A DNA stretch of 64,000 bases from Pedobacter deserti. Lineage in GTDB: Bacteria > Bacteroidota > Bacteroidia > Sphingobacteriales > Sphingobacteriaceae. How positions within the stretch are numbered: position 1 is the stretch's first letter; the number at the start of each line of letters is the position of its first letter. Both the position numbers and the translations under genes were made by a program. The stretch covers positions 2,108,001-2,172,000 of the forward strand of contig NZ_JAFMZQ010000001.1 in the NCBI RefSeq assembly GCF_024436415.1, in the 5' to 3' direction. Positions 55,439-63,491 of the stretch are shown in pieces. The notes under the pieces are model-generated. The model ran no database searches and was not told the origin of the DNA. It saw nothing but the letters and a program-made list of their open reading frames with translations.

Positions 55439-55920
55439 TTTATAGGTTTTCTCGTGTTGTCCCGCAAGAGCAGCGGGTAGCCCGATTTGAGCGGCTGCTT
55501 GATGCGCTTCAGCTTCTTACTGAGCAGCGACCTAGCCGCATCAATACCGGCACCGGCCAGTTGCGTGGTCAAATCAAAGCCCGGCAGGCTCACGCTGCCA
55601 GCCGCATTGACCACCCCGTTATTCACCGCATCGGTCAATACCGCCTCCGGCGCATTGATCCCGATCATGGCATCCTGCTGGTCAAACACCGTCAGGTTCA
55701 CCGGTACAATCAGGTTCCCCATGCGGATATTCTTGATCTCCAGGTTGAGCCGCTGGTTACTGAAACTGCCGAGCCCGTAAATATTATGTCCTTTAGGGAT
55801 CACCTGTCCGGCGACGATGATGCTATCCAGCAGCTTCAGTTTAATGACCGATCCCTGCACCGCTTTCTGGTCACCGTCAATGATGGCCGGGATGGCGCGG
55901 AACTGGCTGTCCAGCTTGAG
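55435..55920 (-). pseudogene. traM: Conjugative transposon protein TraM, 3' fragment
   Basis: The C-terminal third of a Bacteroidota TraM is clear: DGDQKAVQGSVIKLKLLDSI, VPVNLTVFDQQDAMIGINAP and TQLAGAGIDAARSLLSKKLK. Homology runs upstream in frame through KLDSQFRAIPAII and breaks off at about 55920, where AT-rich unrelated sequence and an oppositely oriented gene begin. The first ~250 residues with the membrane anchor are gone. An alternative GTG start at 55860 is only a reading convenience. It shows that the island descends from a conjugative element whose transfer operon was deleted. Confidence 0.85.
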
Positions 55921-55935
55921 AATTAAAATTGTTTT

Positions 55936-56436
55936 ATGAATTTAAGGCAAAAGCTAGAAAATATTAGCAAAACTAATACCACCTCTTTTGTGGATACAGC
56001 TAAAGAAAAATATAATGTAAGATTTGCAGGTAACACCGTTAGTCATCATCAAGAAAAACTTAATGAATTATTAATTAGTGTAACAAATTCATCAAGTGAT
56101 ATGCATGTTGGTTTTGACTTCAATGCAAATGATGTAAAACAATGGATAGATGACCTACAAAGCATATTGGAGCAATACAAACTAGTGAACAACCTTAATC
56201 ACATTCCAAGCTATGTTAAAGTTCGTGATATTATATCTAGTCTTGTTCCGACATTAAATGACAGTGTGAAGCAATTATCCCAAAAAGTACTAAAAGAGGT
56301 GCTTACACCATCTAATACAGGTAAAAAACTATCTAAAAAAGAGCAACGAAACCTTGATATTCAAGCAAAGATTGACAGGGATAATCTAGATTTAATTAAA
56401 AAACAGGCTAAAAACAACAAAAAAGGCGATTTTTAA
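55936..56436 (+). CDS. Unknown lysine-rich protein at the island's right end
   Basis: 166 aa, strongly AT-rich codons, starts MNLRQKLENISKTNTTSFVD. The C-terminal 45 residues are a lysine-rich helix (TGKKLSKKEQRNLDIQAKID; KKQAKNNKKGDF). No family recognised. It occupies the position next to tRNA-His where an integrase gene is often found, but shows no tyrosine-recombinase residues. Its low GC and orientation against the neighbouring traM fragment suggest that it was acquired separately. Confidence 0.65.
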   Translation: MNLRQKLENISKTNTTSFVDTAKEKYNVRFAGNTVSHHQEKLNELLISVTNSSSDMHVGFDFNANDVKQWIDDLQSILEQYKLVNNLNHIPSYVKVRDIISSLVPTLNDSVKQLSQKVLKEVLTPSNTGKKLSKKEQRNLDIQAKIDRDNLDLIKKQAKNNKKGDF

Positions 56437-56445
56437 ACAAAAAAA

Positions 56446-56467
56446 GTCTGCCAAATGTCTGCCAAAT
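56446..56467. repeat. Tandem 11-bp repeat near attR
   Basis: GTCTGCCAAAT occurs twice in a row (56446-56456 and 56457-56467), about 70 bp inside the right att site. Adjacent short direct repeats near tRNA att sites can be arm-type integrase sites; here no integrase remains, so this is inference. Confidence 0.6.
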
Positions 56468-56500
56468 ACCCCTGAATGGTGAGAGTTTTAAACATAAAAA

Positions 56501-56528
56501 AGCCCCTCTAAACTAAATTAAAGGGGCT
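56501..56528 (-). terminator. Terminator downstream of tRNA-His, island copy
   Basis: AGCCCCTCTAAA...TTAAAGGGGCT with a short loop, followed on the minus strand by TTTTTTATG. It is similar but not identical to the hairpin beside the left att repeat (35118-35141), as expected if the element brought its own terminator. Confidence 0.75.
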
Positions 56529-56536
56529 TAAAACTA

Positions 56537-56548
56537 TCTGGGGTGGAA
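56537..56548. other. Right attachment site (attR) in the tRNA-His 3' end
   Basis: TCTGGGGTGGAA, identical to 35152-35163. It covers the last five acceptor-stem bases, the discriminator, the encoded CCA and two bases beyond. Confidence 0.7.
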
Positions 56549-56616
56549 TATGGGGCTCGAACCCACGACCTCCTGAACCACAATCAGGCGCTCTAACCAA
56601 CTGAGCTAAAACCACC
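56539..56616 (-). tRNA. tRNA-His (GTG anticodon)
   Basis: Minus-strand cloverleaf: D arm AGCTCAGTTGGTTAGAGC, anticodon arm CCTGATTGTGGTTCAGG with anticodon GTG, T arm GTGGGTTCGAGCCCCAT, an encoded CCA, and the extra 5' G expected of tRNA-His at 56616. The acceptor stem GTGGTTT opposes ATTCCAC, leaving two adjacent U-U mismatches (positions 5-68 and 6-67). An uninterrupted gene would be expected to read AAACCAC. The altered bases fall inside the island's att repeat. Confidence 0.9.
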
Positions 56617-56749
56617 GTGTTTTTAAGTGTGACAAAAGTACGATTTATAATATTTCTAACAAACAAATTTCGCTTTTGAGAAGAAAAATCTTTTAGAAGC
56701 TTCAATCTCAGAAGTTTGCGTTTAATAAGATCAAGGCGGATTCCGTAAA

Positions 56750-59311
56750 CTATTCCTTCAACAAGTCATCTACCTTGTTTGCCAGCTCATCCGGATTACT
56801 TGGTCGCGGTGCTTTGGTGGTACTTATGTTACCAGCCTTATCAACCAGCATATACGTTGGGAAAGAGTGGACCGACAAACGGCGCTCTAACATAGATTGC
56901 TGAGCCTCAGGCAATCGGTAGTGGACCACATTTTCACCAGTCAAATCCATTTCTTTAATCATGTTCTTCCAGGTAATTTCGGGCGACGAGTTTGCAAAAT
57001 ACATGAATATCACGTCTTTGCCCTTCAATACTTCCTTAGCTTTAGCCACATATTTCATTTCGTCCCTGCAAGGGCCGCACCAGGTGCCCCAGAAATCAAC
57101 ATAAACTACTTTTCCTTTGTAAGGGGCCAGGAGCGCTTTAAAGAGCGAGTCGGCATCTTTCGAAGACTTCAAATGGTCCGTATTTTTCAAACTCGCCGCA
57201 TAGGCGAAATCCGTGCTTGCCTTTTTGAGCAGAAAACTTTGATAGTCCCGTATGCTTGTTTGGAACGCGGGAGATTTGACTTCGCTTAATACTGCTTCGA
57301 GTTTCCCGCCTTCAAATGGCCTTCTTGTGCTCTCTAAATAGTTCATAATAGCCTGTACATTGTACGAGTTTCTGATATCCTCGTCCGGAATAAGTTCCCG
57401 GTGAATTGTGAAATCAGCTTCTAACATGTTAGACCAAAGTATCTCTGTTGCTGCATCTGTGATCATGGGTTGATATTTCGTGCGAAGATTTCCCTCTAGT
57501 TTTGACTGCGCAGGGGTTAAAGATTTTGCCAGCTTTTTTGCCCTTACGGAGTCGGTTTCACCGATGCTGTCTATTTGCCAGGAAAGCTGTACTGCTTTTT
57601 TTTCCTCCTCACTTGCCAGTATGCTGCCGTTGTTGATCAGGCGCAGAAGGGTTTCAAGATGGGAAACGCTGAGGTCCTCCTTAAGATACTGCACATAGGC
57701 TCTGCTAAAAAGTGTAAAGTCCCGTACCAAAGTGTAAGGTTTAACCGGATTCGCAAATAATGAATCCTTTACATAAGCCATGTACTTAGCTGGGAAACGT
57801 TCCCTTGGCTGCATATTGAGATCAAAACGTCGCATCAAATCAGAAGCGATATAGTATCTGTTAAAATTTCTGACAAAATACTTTGTCTTGGTGGAGAGCA
57901 GGGGAGTGCGCTTCAGATGATCTGCAAAGAAGGCGTTCGCTTTTTTCAGCTCTGCGGTTTTAGCTTCCAGGTAATCCATTCCCTGCATTTTGTCCACTTC
58001 CGCTCTTCGCTTGTCCTCTTCTCTTGAACGGGCAAAAGCATCATATGGCTGATAATTTGCCAGCTCATTATGCAAACGCGCGTTGTCACCCATCATAAGG
58101 TATTGTCCTGACCCGAAATCGTGGTACAGAAAATAATGCTCTCCCGGCTCAAGTACGTCAATTTTTCCTGTCCTTCCCCAGTCTAAAAATACCTGCTGGG
58201 AATTTAGTAGCGGTACTTTGATCAGGAAACGGCCCAGCGAGTCAACATCGGCGTATACGTCTTCTTCATTGCCCTTGATCACATTGATCCGGGAGATCCT
58301 GAAAGGCTCGAGGTTCGGGGCGTTGCGAAGGTATCCGGTAATGTAAGCGGTATCTATCTGCTGAAAATGCGTGTCTTTAAATGGCGTGTCGTCATTACTT
58401 GCATAAGCGGGCAGCGTGCGACCAACCCGCTTGTATTCCTGTGCCAAATGGTTGCCGGCGCGTAAAAGCATTATACTATCGCTTTTCTTTTCAATCGAAA
58501 GGTTAATCATTTTTGTGCCTTTCGTTAATGTTACCTTGCCTTTATTTCGTGAAAAGGTAAGACCTTGGTAATCCCAGAATTCGTTGTTATAGATCGCAAA
58601 ATCCTCGAAGAAGCCAAACGTCCACGTGTTAGCTTTGGGCTCATACCAATTTCCGAGCAGTTCATACACAGCGGGATTTTTAGCTTTAGGGCTATAGTTT
58701 CTCGATGTCCCTTCCGCAGCAACACGGAGGTTTTTCCCCTTAAGGGTCAAATAGGCCAACCTGTAACTATTCTTGTTCTTTAACAGCGCACGATACTCCC
58801 TGTTTAGGTAGTCGCCAAACCATTGGATATCCCATTTCTGCCCGTCCATTACAACTTGTTTGCCCTTTATGAAAAAAGCGTTTGCAGGTTTATCCGCAAA
58901 TATCCACTCGCCCGCAATCTTTTTCTGAGCCTGCTCTACAGGAAAGTAAGTCATGTCAGGATGTTTTGCTACAAGCTTGCAGGTTCTCGGCTTATCCCAT
59001 GCACCAAACTGGAAAGCCCCGGTACTATCAGAACTCAGTTCCACACGCAGCGAGACTTTGCCTTTAGCTTTGCTTGAAAGCCAGACCTGGTATTTTGGAG
59101 CTGAACCAGAGACGCTGTCAACCCTGTACAAGTCGTAAAAATATTCTACATGATTGTCTACAATGGTAAAGGCATCCCAGTTGCCCTTTGCGGTCGACTC
59201 GATGAGCCAAAGTCCTCGAAGCTTTGCTGGTAGTTTGTCGGCCGACTTTGCATAAACGCAAAATAAAAGAACAAATAGAATAGATAGTTTAACGGAGCGT
59301 TTCATCATCAC
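56750..59311 (-). CDS. Large secreted protein with C-terminal TlpA-type thioredoxin domain
   Basis: 853 aa. A signal peptide (SVKLSILFVLLFCVYAKSA) starts at residue ~5; ATG 59305 is an alternative start. Residues ~25-300 are beta-rich and unrecognised; residues ~310-700 are mixed helical. The last ~140 residues are a thioredoxin fold with KGKVVYVDFWGTWCGPCRDE (active CxxC: CGPC) and the cis-Pro region RLSVHSFPTYMLVDKAGNI. Long proteins of this kind, ending in a TlpA domain, are common in Sphingobacteriaceae; the role is likely periplasmic thiol-disulfide exchange tied to a stress or uptake process. No partner gene is adjacent. Confidence 0.82.
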   Translation of the reverse strand: MMMKRSVKLSILFVLLFCVYAKSADKLPAKLRGLWLIESTAKGNWDAFTIVDNHVEYFYDLYRVDSVSGSAPKYQVWLSSKAKGKVSLRVELSSDSTGAFQFGAWDKPRTCKLVAKHPDMTYFPVEQAQKKIAGEWIFADKPANAFFIKGKQVVMDGQKWDIQWFGDYLNREYRALLKNKNSYRLAYLTLKGKNLRVAAEGTSRNYSPKAKNPAVYELLGNWYEPKANTWTFGFFEDFAIYNNEFWDYQGLTFSRNKGKVTLTKGTKMINLSIEKKSDSIMLLRAGNHLAQEYKRVGRTLPAYASNDDTPFKDTHFQQIDTAYITGYLRNAPNLEPFRISRINVIKGNEEDVYADVDSLGRFLIKVPLLNSQQVFLDWGRTGKIDVLEPGEHYFLYHDFGSGQYLMMGDNARLHNELANYQPYDAFARSREEDKRRAEVDKMQGMDYLEAKTAELKKANAFFADHLKRTPLLSTKTKYFVRNFNRYYIASDLMRRFDLNMQPRERFPAKYMAYVKDSLFANPVKPYTLVRDFTLFSRAYVQYLKEDLSVSHLETLLRLINNGSILASEEEKKAVQLSWQIDSIGETDSVRAKKLAKSLTPAQSKLEGNLRTKYQPMITDAATEILWSNMLEADFTIHRELIPDEDIRNSYNVQAIMNYLESTRRPFEGGKLEAVLSEVKSPAFQTSIRDYQSFLLKKASTDFAYAASLKNTDHLKSSKDADSLFKALLAPYKGKVVYVDFWGTWCGPCRDEMKYVAKAKEVLKGKDVIFMYFANSSPEITWKNMIKEMDLTGENVVHYRLPEAQQSMLERRLSVHSFPTYMLVDKAGNISTTKAPRPSNPDELANKVDDLLKE

Positions 59312-59390
59312 AGGATATTTAGGTTAGTTTGATCACATTAAGCCATGATCATAATACCTGCAAGTACGTGATAAAAAACGTATTTCAAAA

Positions 59391-59660
59391 TTAAAATTGC
59401 GCGCTTGCCTTTCCTTTATTGTCCCAATGGTCTTTTAATATATTTCCCTCCGCATCTTCAACAAGCCGTCGGGCAAACCGTTCGCCTTTGATCTTGCCAG
59501 TCTGCGGATCTTTATGCCCGAGGAAGAGCAGAATTGCGCGACCTTTGTTATCGGTCTTTATGGCCAGATCGTAACGCCCAAACGTCAATTCCAGCATCTC
59601 GTTTGCCGCATAGGTCTTTCCAAGAATTTTTAACAGAGGTTCTTTCAGTACACTCATCAT
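59391..59660 (-). CDS. Conserved-looking small protein
   Basis: 89 aa: LKEPLLKILGKTYAANEMLE, FGRYDLAIKTDNKGRAILLF, FARRLVEDAEGNILKDHWDN. It is charged, soluble, without signal peptide, and reads like proteins common in Sphingobacteriaceae with no assigned function. It has a spacer of about 80 bp to the downstream thioredoxin-domain gene and is divergent from the AraC regulator (about 185 bp). Confidence 0.75.
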   Translation of the reverse strand: MMSVLKEPLLKILGKTYAANEMLELTFGRYDLAIKTDNKGRAILLFLGHKDPQTGKIKGERFARRLVEDAEGNILKDHWDNKGKASAQF

Positions 59661-59844
59661 CTTTTATTTTAAATCCAATTACCAGGTTCTTAGCTTCCAC
59701 AGCTTCATTTAAAACAAGCTACGCACAAGGTTGTTTTTCCATAAGGCAGGCCGCACAATGTTGGCCGTGCCCCCCGAAAGCAGAATTGCGCAGTTTCTAA
59801 GGGAAAGGATGTAAAGTTTGTATAGCTTTGTATCACTTTTCTTT

Positions 59845-60609
59845 ATGCGATTTGACAAACATTTTCCGACCGACCGGCTTAAGCCCTACATCAAGTACTT
59901 CGTAGTGTCGGAAAATGAACTGGAAACTGAATACAAAGTTTTCCCGTCTCCCGGACTAGTTATCGGATTTCAATACAAAGGAAAGCTTTCAACCATCAAA
60001 AATGACGCAGAAGCCAAGCTGTCTTCGGCCGGGATCACGGGGATTGCAGACAGTTACACCATCTTCAGGAATTCTGCCGGGATAGGAACGATACTGGTTT
60101 ACTTTACAGAAATTGGCTTTACCCATTTTGCCTCACATCCGGCTAATGAACTTTTTGGATTAAGCCTGTCACTTCAGGATATTTTCGACAAGACCCTCAT
60201 CTTGGAAGTTGAAGAAAAGTTGGCTGCTGCCGGTACAGACCAGCTTCGGATAAAAATTATGGAGCGATTCCTGTTATCTCAGCTCAACGGCATGCAGGCC
60301 GATAAGCTGATCGTTGAAGCCGTTAAACTCATTTATCAAAGTAACGGGACAATGCGCATCAAAGAACTGAACGAAAAGTTGTTCATCAGCCAAAGCCCCT
60401 TCCAAAAGCGGTTTAGGAAAGTGGTCGGTACCACACCCAAGAAATTTGCCTCTATTGTCCGTTTCAATACAGTGCTCAACAATTTAAATGGCTCAAAAAC
60501 GCTGGCCGAGCTCTGCTATGAAAATAATTTCTTCGACCAGGCTCATTTCATTAAGGATTTTAAACGCTTTACGGGCGTTACCCCTGAAAACTTCAGGCAC
60601 TTCTTTTAA
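59845..60609 (+). CDS. AraC-family transcriptional regulator
   Basis: 254 aa from ATG 59845 (MRFDKHFPTDRLKPYIKYFV); an in-frame TTG at 59818 is less likely. The N-terminal ~150 residues (DUF6597-like, sensing part) are followed by a C-terminal AraC domain: MRIKELNEKLFISQSPFQKR (first helix-turn-helix), FASIVRFNTVLNNL, LAELCYENNFFDQAHFIKDF (second) and KRFTGVTPENFRHFF, the family's terminal motif. The target is unknown; the DUF1398 gene begins 66 bp downstream and may be controlled by it. Confidence 0.88.
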   Translation: MRFDKHFPTDRLKPYIKYFVVSENELETEYKVFPSPGLVIGFQYKGKLSTIKNDAEAKLSSAGITGIADSYTIFRNSAGIGTILVYFTEIGFTHFASHPANELFGLSLSLQDIFDKTLILEVEEKLAAAGTDQLRIKIMERFLLSQLNGMQADKLIVEAVKLIYQSNGTMRIKELNEKLFISQSPFQKRFRKVVGTTPKKFASIVRFNTVLNNLNGSKTLAELCYENNFFDQAHFIKDFKRFTGVTPENFRHFF

Positions 60610-60675
60610 AAAAACGATTTTTTACAATAGGGCGGGTTTCAGACATCGCATCTTTGGCTTGTAAATTATAAGACA

Positions 60676-61077
60676 ATGAAGCAAGCAACTTTTACCACCG
60701 CACAAATTAGTGCCGCCCACACTAAAGTAAAATCCGGCGCCGACTTCCCGGCTTACATCCAGGAAATAAAGGCTTTGGGAGTAACTTATTACGAAACCTT
60801 CGTGACCGACGGGCACACCGATTATTACGGGGCAGACGGTTACAAAACAACCAGCAATGCCAAATATCCCCCACTGGCTATCGCAGATACAGTCAGCGCC
60901 GCGCAGTTCAAAAATGATCTGAAAGCGCACCAGCAGGGTAAAACAGATTATCTCACTTTCATAAATATGTGTGCAGCTTTCGGTATTGAGAAATGGTCGG
61001 TTTGTATGGATAAAATGACTTGTACGTACTACGACAAGGCTGGAAACGAAATTTTGGTAGAACAGATTCCTGAGTAA
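60676..61077 (+). CDS. DUF1398 (YbcV-like) protein
   Basis: 133 aa: FTTAQISAAHTKVKSGADFP, YIQEIKALGVTYYETFVTDG, KTDYLTFINMCAAFGIEKWS and YDKAGNEILVEQIPE match the DUF1398 fold of E. coli YbcV-like proteins. Biochemical role unknown. It follows the AraC regulator by 66 bp on the same strand, a pairing often seen. Confidence 0.85.
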   Translation: MKQATFTTAQISAAHTKVKSGADFPAYIQEIKALGVTYYETFVTDGHTDYYGADGYKTTSNAKYPPLAIADTVSAAQFKNDLKAHQQGKTDYLTFINMCAAFGIEKWSVCMDKMTCTYYDKAGNEILVEQIPE

Positions 61078-61111
61078 TTTTTTATTAGCTTAGAGGCAAT
61101 ATTGATAAGGA

Positions 61112-61783
61112 ATGAATTGGACCATTAACGCCTGTCTCCCAACTGCATTGCTTGGCCTGACAAGCATGGCTGCAACAGCTCAAAACCTGAATAAGGTCAA
61201 CCAGAAAATTGACAGAAATTGCTATGTCTTGAAGGAAAAGTATACTGCACTGCAATCGAACCCGGAAATCAGGCATGGCTACTATTTTGCGAGCATTTCG
61301 AGCTATGATGAAGAGGGACAGTATACTCAAGGTCAGCGCTCCGGCGTGTGGACCTGTTCAACAACGGGCATCGTTTTGCAGAAATACGACTTTGATCAGC
61401 ATAAGGAAATTCAAGGCTTGCCCTCAAAGTTAGTGACCAGGATAAGTATAAAGGATCCCGGCACCGGCCAATCTAAAGACCTGCCAGTTCAAAACATTTA
61501 TTTGGGAGGTGATACCAAAATGCTGAAAGTAGTGGTTAACTGCGTACGGTATCCGGCCGAGGCAGCGGAAAAGAGGATCACAGGAAAGGTCAGGATTCGC
61601 TTCGTTTTGGGTGCCGACGGAAAAATGAGGGATGAAGTTCCCTTGACCAATTTAGGCAGCGGACTGGAAGGCGAAGCTCTTCGCGTGTTTCGTCTTATGC
61701 CCCAGGATTGGCTGCCTGTATTCATCGACGGTAAGCCTGTGGATGCCGAAGTTGAAATGCTGTTAGCATTTAATTTGTCGTAA
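61112..61783 (+). CDS. Secreted protein with TonB C-terminal domain
   Basis: 223 aa with a signal peptide (ACLPTALLGLTSMAATAQ). The C-terminal ~80 residues read VNCVRYPAEAAEKRITGKVR, IRFVLGADGKMRDEV and MPQDWLPVFIDGKPVDAEVE, the beta pattern of the TonB C-terminal domain. It has no N-terminal membrane anchor with proline-rich span, so it is not a classical TonB transducer but one of the secreted proteins of this phylum that carry the domain. The central region includes YDEEGQYTQGQRSGVWTCS. Confidence 0.8.
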   Translation: MNWTINACLPTALLGLTSMAATAQNLNKVNQKIDRNCYVLKEKYTALQSNPEIRHGYYFASISSYDEEGQYTQGQRSGVWTCSTTGIVLQKYDFDQHKEIQGLPSKLVTRISIKDPGTGQSKDLPVQNIYLGGDTKMLKVVVNCVRYPAEAAEKRITGKVRIRFVLGADGKMRDEVPLTNLGSGLEGEALRVFRLMPQDWLPVFIDGKPVDAEVEMLLAFNLS

Positions 61784-61952
61784 TCAATGCCTCGAATTAG
61801 GTAGGCTCTACACCACTGCTGTTACATTAGTGTCAACAAGCTATTCACCAGTCCGCGCTATCTAGATGCTGTTCAGTGGTTCTCCTGCAGCTGAGTAGTG
61901 TCTGAACAGATAGCTTTGGCAGCCTCGCTTCTTTTAAGTATTTAGTTTTTAA

Positions 61953-61965
61953 GGATCAGTGATCC
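61953..61965. repeat. Short palindrome upstream of the RES-Xre genes
   Basis: GGATCA-G-TGATCC is a perfect 6-bp-arm palindrome 50 bp before the antitoxin ATG. It may be a second operator or chance. Confidence 0.4.
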
Positions 61966-61978
61966 GTTCAAACAAAAA

Positions 61979-62014
61979 GTAAGATATTTTACTTATTTTA
62001 GTAAAAAATATTAC
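61979..62014. promoter_or_regulatory. Candidate operator of the RES-Xre toxin-antitoxin genes
   Basis: Arms GTAAGATATTTTACT (61979-61993) and AGTAAAAAATATTAC (62000-62014) pair at 13 of 15 positions and end one base before the ATG at 62016. Toxin-antitoxin operons of this type are repressed by the antitoxin, so this is the likely autoregulatory site. It replaces a normal ribosome-binding region with AT-rich dyad sequence. Confidence 0.6.
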
Positions 62015-62015
62015 T

Positions 62016-62465
62016 ATGACGGCAATAGCAACAGGTAAGCACAACAAGGTAGGCAAATTTAATGCAGAGGCGCCAGAATGGCTTCAGGGTTCGTTTACAA
62101 ATTTTGAAAAGATGGACTTCGTCAAAAAGGGAATCACCAAAGATAGTTTGGTGTTGTTTAAGCAGGTTATCGATGTGGACTATGATCACCTGTCGCAGGT
62201 GTTAGGAACAACTAAAACTACCTTACATAAAAAGCAGGGCAATGAAACGTTCAGTGCGTCGATAAGCGAGAAAGTCATTGCTCTTATGGATGTTTATCGT
62301 TTCGGTTACCAGGTTTTTAGCAACCGCGAGAAGTTCAACAAATGGGTGACGGCGCCCAACCGGTCGCTCGACAATCGGATTCCGCTTGAAGTAATGGATA
62401 CCGTTTTCGGGATCGACGAAGTAAAAAATATTATAGGTAGAATCCAACATGGCGTTTATTCCTGA
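62016..62465 (+). CDS. Xre/MbcA-type antitoxin of RES-Xre system
   Basis: 149 aa. Residues ~45-90 form the helix-turn-helix (SLVLFKQVIDVDYDHLSQVL) with TTKTTLHKKQGNETFSASIS, and the C-terminal ~55 residues form the toxin-binding DUF2384-like part (MDVYRFGYQVFSNREKFNKW; RIPLEVMDTVFGIDEVKNII). It neutralises the RES toxin encoded 2 bp downstream and should repress the operon through the dyad at 61979-62014. Confidence 0.88.
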   Translation: MTAIATGKHNKVGKFNAEAPEWLQGSFTNFEKMDFVKKGITKDSLVLFKQVIDVDYDHLSQVLGTTKTTLHKKQGNETFSASISEKVIALMDVYRFGYQVFSNREKFNKWVTAPNRSLDNRIPLEVMDTVFGIDEVKNIIGRIQHGVYS

Positions 62466-62467
62466 TT

Positions 62468-62923
62468 ATGCTGGTTTATCGTCTATCTAAGACTGAATTT
62501 GCGGGTGATCTCGAAGGCATTGGCGCCAAGCTGTACGGCGGGCGCTGGAATAACAAAGGAACAGCCTGCATCTATACTTCTTCCAGCAGAGCTTTGTCTG
62601 TTTTGGAATTTGCGTCTAATGTGGAACTTGAATATGTACCTGAAGATTTGAGTATAACAACCTACGAAGTGCCCGATGATCTTTTGGAAGTGTTAAAGGC
62701 TAGTCAACTTCCTGAAGATTGGGCTGCTATTCCCACTGCTCAGTCAACTAAAGATCTAGGTAGTAAATATTTTAGCGATCAGCGCGTGCTATGTCTGCGT
62801 GTACCATCGGTGGTTGTTCCTGAGGAATTCAATTACCTGATCAATCCGGAGTCCAAGAAGATCAATGGAGTAAAAGTAAGGGGCATATCCAGATTCAAGT
62901 TTGACAGTCGCATTAAACTATAG
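62468..62923 (+). CDS. RES-domain toxin
   Basis: 151 aa, full-length RES domain: VYRLSKTEFAGDLEGIGAKL with the conserved Arg, YGGRWNNKGTACIYTSSSRA (the R-W-N-x-x-G and Y-T-S elements), and LSVLEFASNVELEY with the Glu. RES toxins degrade or ADP-ribosylate using NAD+, which arrests growth. It starts 2 bp after its antitoxin. Catalytic Arg, Tyr, Ser and Glu positions all look intact. Confidence 0.9.
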   Translation: MLVYRLSKTEFAGDLEGIGAKLYGGRWNNKGTACIYTSSSRALSVLEFASNVELEYVPEDLSITTYEVPDDLLEVLKASQLPEDWAAIPTAQSTKDLGSKYFSDQRVLCLRVPSVVVPEEFNYLINPESKKINGVKVRGISRFKFDSRIKL

Positions 62924-62925
62924 AG

Positions 62926-63276
62926 TCACCTTTCAGCCAAATACAGCTTTTTGCCTGATGGCGAATGAATCTCTTCTTCAGAGATGATCTTGAAGGTCAA
63001 GGGCTCGGTGTAGCTGTAGTTTTTCATGATCAGCTTATCGCCTTTGATCTTGTAAGTGCCTTCCGAGGCCATGTCTCCTTCCTCAATGAGTGTTGCTTTG
63101 CCATTTGGCTTCAGCTCGATGCTCATCGCGAGACTACCCCAGCCCCCAGGCAGTGGCTCAAGGCGTTCGCGGTAAATCTTGTCAGATTTTACCGCTATTA
63201 CGCCCTTTTCGCAGGCACTTAAGGTAACAATGAGTATTAAAGGCACGAAAAAGAAAAAGATTTTATGCAGGTTCAT
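62926..63276 (-). CDS. Putative lipoprotein
   Basis: 116 aa with signal peptide and lipobox LILIVTLSACEKG; the lipidated Cys is at residue 22. The mature part is a small beta-rich domain: GSLAMSIELKPNGKATLIEE, DMASEGTYKIKGDKLIMKNY and LTFKIISEEEIHS. This looks like a lipocalin-like or copper-resistance-type fold used by many small Bacteroidota lipoproteins. It converges with the RES toxin gene, which ends 3 bp before. Confidence 0.75.
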   Translation of the reverse strand: MNLHKIFFFFVPLILIVTLSACEKGVIAVKSDKIYRERLEPLPGGWGSLAMSIELKPNGKATLIEEGDMASEGTYKIKGDKLIMKNYSYTEPLTFKIISEEEIHSPSGKKLYLAER

Positions 63277-63476
63277 ATTCAGAATGATTGGTTATGTCGT
63301 TAATTTCCCATCGCAGCATATTTACTTTCGATTTTTCGGAGCCACTCAGGATTTCGGTCGGATTTCACTAGGGCCTAAGCCTCTACGTAAGTCCTAAGAG
63401 AGTCCTTGCTGATAGCGTTACTACGGGTTAATCCAAATATACAAAACTTTTGTGTGCGGCCATTTTTTTAAAATGT

Positions 63477-63484
63477 TAGATTTG
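63477..63484 (+). promoter_or_regulatory. Candidate -7 box very close to the rnhA start
   Basis: TAGATTTG matches TAnnTTTG and ends 7 bp before the ATG at 63492. If used, the transcript would have a leader of only about 2-3 nt, i.e. nearly leaderless. No clear -33 TTTG at standard spacing. Confidence 0.35.
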
Positions 63485-63491
63485 CTGGGAT

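Larger units (their letters stand above)
35152..56548. mobile_element. Genomic island in tRNA-His, decayed integrative element carrying defence cargo
   Basis: A 12-bp direct repeat TCTGGGGTGGAA marks both edges (35152-35163 and 56537-56548); the right copy is the 3' end of tRNA-His. Each copy has a similar terminator hairpin next to it. The interior is about 21.4 kb and holds genes of Bacteroidota conjugative elements (TraM fragment, DUF3945-like, DUF6908, DnaJ-like, histone H1-like) beside a cluster of anti-phage candidates. No integrase, relaxase, TraG or other transfer gene is visible, so it looks immobile on its own. Two frameshifts, a truncated traM and an IS256 copy at the left end show decay. 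Confidence 0.8.

Noticed and set aside
55936..56436. Integrase at the right end
   Set aside because: The 166-aa protein is lysine-rich and lacks the R-H-R-Y residues and fold of tyrosine recombinases.
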